From: Oscillospiraceae bacterium
GTDB taxonomy: Bacteria > Bacillota > Clostridia > Oscillospirales > Ruminococcaceae
NCBI GenBank assembly: GCA_021201135.1
Contig: JAJQGT010000009.1
Location: 196,144 to 260,143, forward strand
Direction: 5' to 3'
DNA: 64,000 nucleotides
A program made the position numbers and the translations under genes. This document shows, piece by piece, positions 52,335 to 60,700 of the stretch. Below the pieces are notes generated by a model. The model ran no database searches. It was not told where the DNA came from and saw nothing but the letters and a program-made list of their open reading frames with translations. Numbering within the stretch: position 1 is the first letter of the stretch; each line of letters starts with the position of its first letter.

Positions 52335-55300
52335 ATGGATGAAGTGAGATATTGTCCATACTGTATGACACCTGTCAAGGAGAACGGGGTTTGCCCCGCC
52401 TGCGGACTGACGGAGGGAAGCTATGTTCCCGCGCCGCATCATCTGCTCCCGGGTACGGTTCTTCAGGACAGATACTTAATCGGCAGAGTCCTCGGTGAGG
52501 GCGGCTTCGGCATTACATATGTCGGACGTGACACCCGCCTTGGGCTCAAGATTGCCGTCAAGGAGTATTATCCCGTCGGAAATGCCGCGAGAAACAATCA
52601 GGAGTCTGTAACGGTAACCAGTTCGTCAAGAACGACCGGCACCTATGAAAAGGGCAAGTCCAAGTTCTTGCAGGAAGCAATGACCATGGGCAAGCTCGAA
52701 AAGGAGCCGCAGATTGTCGGTGTCAAGGATTTCTTCCAGGAGAACAACACCGCCTATATCGTCATGGAATACATCGAGGGCACAACCCTCAAAGAGTTGA
52801 CCGCTCAGCGTGGCGGAAGAATTCCCGCAGACGAGCTTTTCGAGATGATAAAGCCGATGTTCGGAGCGATTCAGCACATGCACGACCTCGGGCTTATCCA
52901 CCGTGACATAAGCCCCGACAACCTCATGCTTGAAAACGGAGACATCAAGCTCCTCGATTTCGGCTGTGCCAAGGATGTCACCGACAGCTCGCAGGTCAAC
53001 CAGCAGACTCAGACCCTCATTCTCAAGCACGGCTATTCGCCCTTTGAGCAATACCAGATGAGCAGTAACCAAGGACCTTGGACAGACGTCTATGCCTTCG
53101 GTGCCTCAATCTACTATTGCCTCACGGGCAATCCGCCGCCACGTTCGACCGACAGAATCATGGGCGACAACATCGTCCCGCCGCACAAGCTCGGCATCAA
53201 AATCACCGAGCGGCAGGAGGACGCCCTGATGAAGGCTCTTGCCGTCAGACCGGTCGACCGCTTCTCTTCGATGAATCAGTTCCAAGGGGCGCTTTATGGC
53301 AACACCGTCGAGACGGTCGTCAGTGAGAAAGCCCAGAAGAAGGGTCAGATTCGCAAGCCGAAGCAGAAGAAGACGGCGCCCGCCATGGGTCTTACCGTCC
53401 GGGAAAAGCTCTTCGACAATCCCGAGGAGGAGCCGGAGGAGGTTTCGGAGGAGACCGAGCCCGCAAAAGACCCCGACAGAATTCTTACCGCCGAGGAAAA
53501 GCCCCTCTTCGTCACCGACGAAATAGTCGTCCCGAAGGACAAGCTCGAGGAGAAAAAGAAATCCGGCAACAAAACCGTCATCATCGCCGTCGTCGCCATC
53601 ATCCTTGTAATAGCCCTCGCCGTTACCGGCATAGTCTGGGCTATAGTCGGGTCGAACAGCAGTAATAACAACAGCGACAGCGACACCTCGGGCTACTTAA
53701 CCGAAAAGTGGTTCAAGATTGAAGGCGTCGCCATCGACTCCTATCACGAGGACGGTGCAAGCTACGACGCAAGCACAAGAACCATCGAGTATACAGAAGC
53801 CAAAGCCGCCACCGGTTGGGCATTCGACGAGGGAGCTACCCTTGATTACATCGAGGTCAACCTCTCCGAAAGAAACGTCGGCGTGAACCTCGTCGTCAAC
53901 TACTCCGACGGCACCCTCACCCAGACCGGCTACAAATTCACCAACACCATGACTCTCGACATCGACTCAGGCAAGACCGTCTCCTCGATAGTCCTTCGGT
54001 GCGGCGAAGACACGGGCACGGTGGTTATCTCTTCCGTCAGGACAAATGCGGAAGATGACGAGGAAGAGGTAATCGTCGCCGAAGAAAGCTTTACCGAGTG
54101 GTCGATAGATGTCGACGTTACCGTTCTGACCTTCGGAGAGGGAAGCGGAGTTATCGAAGAAAGCGAGACAGAGCTTCTTGAAGAATTCTATGCCGCAGTC
54201 AATCAGGATGGCGCTTATGTCGCCGTAACCGCGGACTCGGCAGACATCAAGCTTGCCATGAATATCGGCTTAGTCGGCTGGCAGTACGTCGAAAAATGCA
54301 CCGCAGTCCGCAACGACGACGGCACCTATACCACCTATTTCGAATGTCAGGACATCCTCGACCTCGTCTCCGACCTCGGTTTAACCCTCGAAGACATCCG
54401 TTGCGTCTATATCGACAGCTTGACTTGGGAAGAGAAGATACATGTAACCAAGATTGAAGTTGTGGATGAAGCCTTCTTCTTCCCGATGAATATTGATATC
54501 ACCGGTGGTGAGGGCGAAGTCTGGTATGAGGTCTACGCCTACGGCGACGAGGTCAGCGCTCAGCTTATTGTCCCGTCACCCTATCACCAGCTCAAGACTC
54601 TCAGCATAACGGACATCGACGGCAACGTCGTTGACTATACCATCAATTATTTCGGCTGTGACTCTTATGACTGGATTGGAGAAGTTATTCACTACGACTT
54701 CACGTTTATCATGCCCGTCTACGGAGCAAATATCTCAGTTGAGCTCTACGACCCGACCGAAGAGTTGTCTCTTGCCACGATAGAAAGCCACGAGGGCTAT
54801 CCCTCTGAATTAGACGTTCTCAAGATTGACGAAGCAGATTTCACCGATGAAGACCTGTATCTTTGCATTTACTACGACAATCAAGAGACTTACTGGAGCG
54901 ATTATGTCGGAGTTATCAACGTAGGTGACTGGGACGGCGATTACGCTCAGGTATATATCGTAATGGCTCATGATTGCGGATACGAGTATATTCCGCTCAC
55001 AGTCCTAAAGCAAAGAGCCGAAGAACTCGGCTATGACGTTTCCGATGGTTTCTTCTTCTGGATAGGAGTGGAGGATAAGGACATCGTCAGCGTTGATTTG
55101 GCTACAACAGGCACGGTCGAAACCGTCCTATATTCAGAAAAAATGACCGACAGCGATATGCTTGACTTCTTGCAGGATTACGACTTTACCGACCCTGAGT
55201 TGTATTTGTACATTTACTATGACCTTTTGGATGACGATTACATCGGTTGGGGTCCTGTGGGAATCAGTACTCCTAACTGGGATATCATTATCGGTGGCTC

Positions 55301-55496
55301 AAATGGTAGATTTCTTGGAGCTGATGAAAGCGGACTTATAACTGTCTCGTTAGTAGAAATTAAGGAAGCTTTCGAAGATGCCGGATTTGATGTGAGCGAC
55401 GGTGTGCTGTTGAACTGGTGGGCAGATGATAATAATAATGAGAATGACCACTACGCCAACCTCACAGGAGTCGCAGTTGTCAGAGTTACCGGCTAA
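52335..55496 (+). CDS. Transmembrane Ser/Thr kinase with zinc ribbon and large extracellular region
   Basis: 1,053 aa. A zinc ribbon CPYCMTPVKENGVCPAC (about 7-23) precedes the kinase domain (40-320), with GEGGFGITYVG, IAVKEYYPVG, HRDISPDNLM, DFGCAKDV and GYSPFEQYQ. A charged juxtamembrane stretch and a membrane helix (about 413-440) follow. About 610 residues lie outside, with several beta-rich parts. The last two units (about 840-945 and 945-1053) are related: DLYLCIYYDN / ELYLYIYYDL and AEELGYDVSDGFFFW / FEDAGFDVSDGVLLNW. PASTA domains are absent, so the ligand differs from PrkC/PknB. It is the island's probable surface sensor. Confidence 0.92.
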   Translation: MDEVRYCPYCMTPVKENGVCPACGLTEGSYVPAPHHLLPGTVLQDRYLIGRVLGEGGFGITYVGRDTRLGLKIAVKEYYPVGNAARNNQESVTVTSSSRTTGTYEKGKSKFLQEAMTMGKLEKEPQIVGVKDFFQENNTAYIVMEYIEGTTLKELTAQRGGRIPADELFEMIKPMFGAIQHMHDLGLIHRDISPDNLMLENGDIKLLDFGCAKDVTDSSQVNQQTQTLILKHGYSPFEQYQMSSNQGPWTDVYAFGASIYYCLTGNPPPRSTDRIMGDNIVPPHKLGIKITERQEDALMKALAVRPVDRFSSMNQFQGALYGNTVETVVSEKAQKKGQIRKPKQKKTAPAMGLTVREKLFDNPEEEPEEVSEETEPAKDPDRILTAEEKPLFVTDEIVVPKDKLEEKKKSGNKTVIIAVVAIILVIALAVTGIVWAIVGSNSSNNNSDSDTSGYLTEKWFKIEGVAIDSYHEDGASYDASTRTIEYTEAKAATGWAFDEGATLDYIEVNLSERNVGVNLVVNYSDGTLTQTGYKFTNTMTLDIDSGKTVSSIVLRCGEDTGTVVISSVRTNAEDDEEEVIVAEESFTEWSIDVDVTVLTFGEGSGVIEESETELLEEFYAAVNQDGAYVAVTADSADIKLAMNIGLVGWQYVEKCTAVRNDDGTYTTYFECQDILDLVSDLGLTLEDIRCVYIDSLTWEEKIHVTKIEVVDEAFFFPMNIDITGGEGEVWYEVYAYGDEVSAQLIVPSPYHQLKTLSITDIDGNVVDYTINYFGCDSYDWIGEVIHYDFTFIMPVYGANISVELYDPTEELSLATIESHEGYPSELDVLKIDEADFTDEDLYLCIYYDNQETYWSDYVGVINVGDWDGDYAQVYIVMAHDCGYEYIPLTVLKQRAEELGYDVSDGFFFWIGVEDKDIVSVDLATTGTVETVLYSEKMTDSDMLDFLQDYDFTDPELYLYIYYDLLDDDYIGWGPVGISTPNWDIIIGGSNGRFLGADESGLITVSLVEIKEAFEDAGFDVSDGVLLNWWADDNNNENDHYANLTGVAVVRVTG

Positions 55497-55520
55497 AATC
55501 CTTCAGAAAGGGCGATTTAT

Positions 55521-56150
55521 ATGAGTAAAGACAAGGTTAAAAAGTGCGAGTTTTGTGGGAATGAATTGCCGGAGAATGGGGTCTGCAGGGTTTGCGGGCA
55601 GGCTTTGTTTTCGGGGCTTGGGGTGTTCTATTTCGGGCAGACCAGACGGGAGTGCTATGCGCAGACCGAAATCGTTCTCACGGGTAACGGATATCTGATT
55701 GTCAGGAAGTCGGGAAGCGGCGCGGGAAGTGCCGCAGGAGCGGCTTCGTTCGGAGCAATCGGGGCGCTTGTCGGAGGGCTTGCCGATGCGGCGATGCGTT
55801 CCGCCAATCCGAGAGCTTATTACGATATGACCGAGATTTCCGTGGTCGAGAACCCCTGCCCCATGAAGGGCTATAAGTCGGAAAGAGTCTTCCGGTTTGT
55901 GAGCCGTGACGGCAGAGACTTCCTCCTCGGTTTCCAGAAGAAACCGGCTCAGAGGTTTGCGGAGGCGCTCGGGCGTGTCGGAATCCGCATGACGGATATG
56001 TCGGCTTCGGAAAAGTCAAAGACCGCCTGCCGCAATCCGCTTGTCGATAAAAAGACCTTCGACAGGAGGGTCTGCGCTTCGGTGGGAAGATTCATCGAGC
56101 TCAGGAGCGACCAGTTCATGGCGGAGTCGGTTGTCGACAGTAACCAGTAA
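55521..56150 (+). CDS. Zinc-ribbon protein with PH-like core, unknown function
   Basis: The 209-aa protein begins with a ribbon (CEFCGNELPENGVCRVCG, about 9-26) of the same type as the kinases. A strand-rich region (YFGQTRRECYAQTEIVLTGNGY) follows, then a Gly/Ala-rich hydrophobic hairpin (about 66-90) and strands DMTEISVVEN and VFRFVSRDGRDFLLGF, which suggest a bacterial PH-like fold. It lies 24 bp after the large kinase gene and ends at a terminator, so it is the last gene of the island. Confidence 0.7.
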   Translation: MSKDKVKKCEFCGNELPENGVCRVCGQALFSGLGVFYFGQTRRECYAQTEIVLTGNGYLIVRKSGSGAGSAAGAASFGAIGALVGGLADAAMRSANPRAYYDMTEISVVENPCPMKGYKSERVFRFVSRDGRDFLLGFQKKPAQRFAEALGRVGIRMTDMSASEKSKTACRNPLVDKKTFDRRVCASVGRFIELRSDQFMAESVVDSNQ

Positions 56151-56162
56151 ACAAAAATAAAA

Positions 56163-56196
56163 CCCCAATCGTAAGTCACGGTTGGGGCTTTTTTTA
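56163..56196. terminator. Terminator at the end of the signalling island
   Basis: CCCCAATC/GGTTGGGG stem with TTTTTTT after it on the plus strand. The minus-strand gene converges and ends here too. Confidence 0.75.
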
Positions 56197-57516
56197 TTTC
56201 GATTTGGATTTGGGTTTATAGGTTTTGGCGCCCTCGATATATGAGAGCTCCAGAACGTCCGCATAGGTTGTAAGCGGCTCGTCGGTGAGCATGCACATAA
56301 GGACGAAGCTTTCGTAGGGGTTGGTGACATACAGCTCGCCCATCGAGCATTCCGCCAGAATCCAGTTGGTCGACTCCATAAAGGCGTTGAACCGGGACAG
56401 GTTGTTAATGTAGACGTCGCCCGATTGCGAATAGATGAAGAAGTTCAGGGTGATAAGGTCGAAGCGGTCAATCTCGATTCTGCCGTTGAGAACGTCGTGG
56501 ATGTGCTGTCTGCTGAACCGCTTGCCATAGAACGCTCTGTTGAGCGACGAGGTCTTCGCCGGCACAAGGTTGCCGTGCTTGTCGGTGGGCACCGCCGAGC
56601 AGATGACCTTTTCGATGTCGCCCTCGGTGATGTCCTTCGGCGTGTAGTAGTGCCTCGAGGCTTGCTTTTTTGAGATGCGGGCGCACTTCTCCTCGTCCGA
56701 AAGCCTCGCGTCACGGGAGAGCATCTGCTTATAGGCATACATCTCCCGACTGAAGGTTTCGTCCTCCATCTGGTTCTTGAGATTGGCGACGAGAAGCCGA
56801 GCTTTGTTATAAAGCTCGTTGAAGTTCATGCTCGCCGAAACGCTCATGCGGGAGCTGTGCCTGTCCCTTTTCAGGACGGAGAGATAGTACATGAGGTCCT
56901 CCTCCGTCTTGACGGTGAACAGATGACTCCGAACGAGCACGGTTTTGCTGTCGAGGATGTGGTCGAGCTCGTCGTATGTAAGCGCCGGAAGCTTGAGATA
57001 TTTCTCCCATATTCTCTGATAGCCGTCGAACCCGAGCCCGTGTTGCAGGCAGTACCAGCAAACCGTTTCGAACGGGTCCTTCGGGTTGATACAGCTCTCG
57101 TGAAGAGCCTTCTCGAGGAAGTTGTTGACGTCGTCCTCGCTCATCGAAAGCCCGAACCCGAGAAGAAATACAACGCTCCTTTTGACCATCTGCTGAGTGA
57201 GCCAGTTCTTCGCCATGGTGCCGAGCCTCGTTGTCTTCGAGTCGAAGGATGCGGGCGTGCTGTTAATCTGGAACTGCTCGCAGATATATTTCTGATAAAC
57301 CTCAATAGGCGTCTGGGTATAGTCGCCCGACAGCCCCATTCTCGTGTGCAAAAATCTTTTCAGATAGTCGCAGAACGGCACGGCGTCAAGGTTCTTTGAT
57401 AATGATTCATATATGACATCTGTGTCCTGCTCGGGGAAAGCCGTGGAATCAACCGAGTCGTAAAACGACTCCCACGCAATTTCCGTGAACTGAACATATT
57501 CGTTTTCAAGCCCCAA
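56194..57516 (-). CDS. Uncharacterised 440-aa protein facing the kinase island
   Basis: Soluble, mostly helical, with no signal peptide or membrane segment and no motif I recognise. A TTG start is used because it follows GGGAG by 8 bp; no in-frame ATG is near. Blocks such as FETVCWYCLQHGLGFDGYQRIWEKY (quoted in part), KRFSRQHIHDVLNGRIEIDRFDLITLNFF and NPYESFVLMCMLTDEPL suggest helical repeats; the HVLNGR-like segment could be an HTH. The C-terminus is Lys-rich. It is convergent with the island and has its own promoter. Confidence 0.7.
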   Translation of the reverse strand: MGLENEYVQFTEIAWESFYDSVDSTAFPEQDTDVIYESLSKNLDAVPFCDYLKRFLHTRMGLSGDYTQTPIEVYQKYICEQFQINSTPASFDSKTTRLGTMAKNWLTQQMVKRSVVFLLGFGLSMSEDDVNNFLEKALHESCINPKDPFETVCWYCLQHGLGFDGYQRIWEKYLKLPALTYDELDHILDSKTVLVRSHLFTVKTEEDLMYYLSVLKRDRHSSRMSVSASMNFNELYNKARLLVANLKNQMEDETFSREMYAYKQMLSRDARLSDEEKCARISKKQASRHYYTPKDITEGDIEKVICSAVPTDKHGNLVPAKTSSLNRAFYGKRFSRQHIHDVLNGRIEIDRFDLITLNFFIYSQSGDVYINNLSRFNAFMESTNWILAECSMGELYVTNPYESFVLMCMLTDEPLTTYADVLELSYIEGAKTYKPKSKSK

Positions 57517-57598
57517 GCCTTCATCTCCCTACAGCAATTTCAATACTTTCGGATGTAAAAAGTCCTCGCCCTGTTCTTCTGCATTAAAATACTATTCC

Positions 57599-57627
57599 AT
57601 TATATCACATTAAACCCCTCTTGTCAC
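57599..57627 (-). promoter_or_regulatory. Promoter of the 440-aa protein gene
   Basis: Minus-strand GTGACA (57622-57627), 17 bp, TATAAT (57599-57604). Confidence 0.65.
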
Positions 57628-57648
57628 CTGCTTTTTGGATAAAAGACG

Positions 57649-57676
57649 AAAAAAGGCGTGACCGTGTGGTCACGCC
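57649..57676 (-). terminator. Terminator of the second giant adhesin gene
   Basis: GGCGTGACC-ACAC-GGTCACGCC, perfect 9-bp stem, followed by TTTTTT on the minus strand. Confidence 0.9.
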
Positions 57677-57727
57677 ATTTATTGGAGCTGCCTGAAGGCT
57701 AGATAGTTACTTGTGGGTATTTAGACA

Positions 57728-60700
57728 TTACTCGTGGATGCTCTTTTTATTTCTTCTTAAAATCAGAAGCGCCGCGGAAATGATAATCATCAGGCTTCCA
57801 ACCGCATAAGCCATCGGCAAGCTGATGCCGCCCGTCTCGGGGAGCTCGACGCCGGGGTCGTTCTTGACGATAATCGTCAGACCATAGGGGTCGGTTGTTG
57901 TGTCAACGCTGATAGCATTGCCTTCGACAGCCGTTATCGTTCCGCCAGAAACCGTGAAGGATAACGTTTCAGTAAGTGTATTATATCCATCAATTGTTGC
58001 GATTTCTTTAAGATAGTAAATTCCATCCGGCAAAGCGCTGAACTTGATTTCACCGCTACCGTCCGTAGTAAGTTCAATGCTTGAACTCGACCACTCTATC
58101 TTGTGTGTGGTATCATCACACGATTTATAGTAATATTTCGTTTCGTTCTCAATCTTATACATCGCAAACTTCACTCCGGAGAGTTCGGTTGAATCCGTCG
58201 AGTCTACTTTCTTGAGCGTTACGACGGGGAGATAATAGTTCGTAAACGTGATGGTCTGGGATGTGTTATTGCTATCAAGCGTAAACGAATATGTGCCATT
58301 ATTATCCGTAATATTTGTTCCGGTTGCCTCTGCTTTGACCCACAAATACTTGCCGTCTAAGAGCTCAGTACTATAATCCGATTCGGATATTGTATATGTA
58401 CCTGTAACCAAATTTTTTTCATATACCGAAGCATTATCGGTATTACTGAGGGTTACTGAAAGGCTGGTAATTGTAGGTGTACTGCTCGAGTCGGTAATAG
58501 TGAAGTTTACAGTCTCGTTTATGGCGTTCAAAGCGGCAGAGCTCAAGCCCGAAATCACCTTTTTTGCCGTCACTCCCGTGTCATTCAGGTATATACTGAG
58601 GTAGTTGGTATAGGCATCAACCCTGATAGACGTCGTTGTCGAGGAGTCGAACGTTGACGGGTCTTCACCGCCTGAAGCCGACCCCGTCACACTTCCTACT
58701 ACGACATAATTCGAATAGTTGCCCAATTTGCTTGCAGAAACAAGAGTATAGGGCGATACACTGCCGGTTTCGGTGTCGTTGGAATCCTTGATAATGTACT
58801 TTTTTTGTGTACTATCCCAAACCCAATACTCAATAGTATACTTAGCTGACGCCGTTAGGCTTACGCTGTCGATAAAGTTTCCCGCACTGTTATTATTGCC
58901 GTAAGTGGAAGCGGCGGCAAAGAAGAATCTTGTCAGATACTGACCGTCCGGTACAGTATAGCTTCCGGAATATTCAACCCAATCCGAAATCTGATAATAT
59001 CCATACTCAGTTGTTACACTATTTGATGTACTGCTTAAGACCGCCCACCCATTTTCCTCGGAATATTCCGCGGAATATTTTGCGGAATCTTCTGCACTCA
59101 GATTTGAAATATCAATCCTGATTCCACTGCTGTTGGTTAATATAACTCTTGTGACAACCTTCGTCGTCGTTACTTGCCACAAGGTGATAGATACAAAACC
59201 GTCGGTTACACTGAATGTACCGCTGTAACAATCGCTTATTTCACCATTTTCATCGTTTCCTACGACAGAACCGTTACTCGTTGTTTTATTCAGATCCATT
59301 ATTGCCTTAACCGCAGCATCTATAGCATCCTGCTGAGAGCCATATACACCTTTATCCACTTCAGCCAGAAGCTTTTCGGCATCTTCATCTGACATGATGA
59401 TAACATACATCGAATCCGTGCCAGTGGTTTCGTATTTGGTAAGAGTTCCCGTTGTTCCATCAGTTAAGGTGACATTCACAGGTTCACCAACTTGGTATTC
59501 TTCATTTGTGCTTGTATTATACGACCTATTCTGATGATATACGTTCCAATAGTAAATGGTTCCAGGGGCGGTTATGACAGTTTGATAGAGTGTGGAGGCT
59601 TCTGTGGCGTTAAGCTCGACAAAATGCTTGTCTGTGCCAACCTGACTATAGGCAAGACCATAAGTACCAAGAGAAATGGAATTATCATATGTACCATATG
59701 TTCCGAGCTCGATCTTTCGATAACCATAATAGCTTGCATGATTTTCTGAATAATAGCCGTTGGTTGTTGACCAATATGGGTTGCCTTTTTCAGTATTACC
59801 GGATGAGTATTCAAACCCGCCGTTTTCAATCTGGTCGGAGTATTGGACATATTTCACAGCAGATTCATATGTTGTTTTTCCATCAGGAGCAGTTATTACT
59901 ACTTTGTAGTAATGCAATCCGCCGGAATCCTTTGCAACATTGACAGTGTTGTCAATCCGAACATCTTCGTCAGTAACCTCTGAATAACTTATATCCGAAT
60001 TCGCTGGGCGCGTCTGATCTGAATAGATTGTGCTACTTGAAGTGGTCAGATATTCTTTATCAGATTTATACCATGTGTAACTTAAATTACCCGAAACAAC
60101 ATTGCCATCTTTGTCATACAGTACCGCATCAAAAGTGCCATTGGAAGATATATTATCAACAATTACGGCAGTATAAGTGTCGGAAGTGTTTATGTACCCA
60201 GCATAAGCCCAATCTTCATAGCCCTTGGCGGTGGCATTATATGTCGTCGTTAAGTCATCATCTGGTGGATTATAGTTAAGTCTAACTGTGACATAGTAGA
60301 AATAGAAGGGATCATCACCGGTCAATGTCAGAGTTGCATAATTTGAACCTGTTCCGGTCTTAACTGAAACATAGTCATAAGTATCTGCAATAGTATTTGC
60401 ATATGGCGCATCGTCTACGGTTGTCCCTTCCGCCGCCTCATATGATTGGGATTGGTACCATGTGTAGGTGTAGGTATAGTTGCCACCAGCAGTGACTACA
60501 TTACCATCACTGTCATACAAAACAGCATTAAGTGTGGTCCCATCAGCAGACGGCTCTATTGCAACATAGCTTGCCGCACCTGCGACAGAAGCATAGACAG
60601 GGTCACACGCATATGTTGTGCCGTCGATTTTCACTTCGACATAATAGTAATAGAAGACATAGTTGCCGACAGTGCAACAATTATCGCTTACCGTAGCTCC

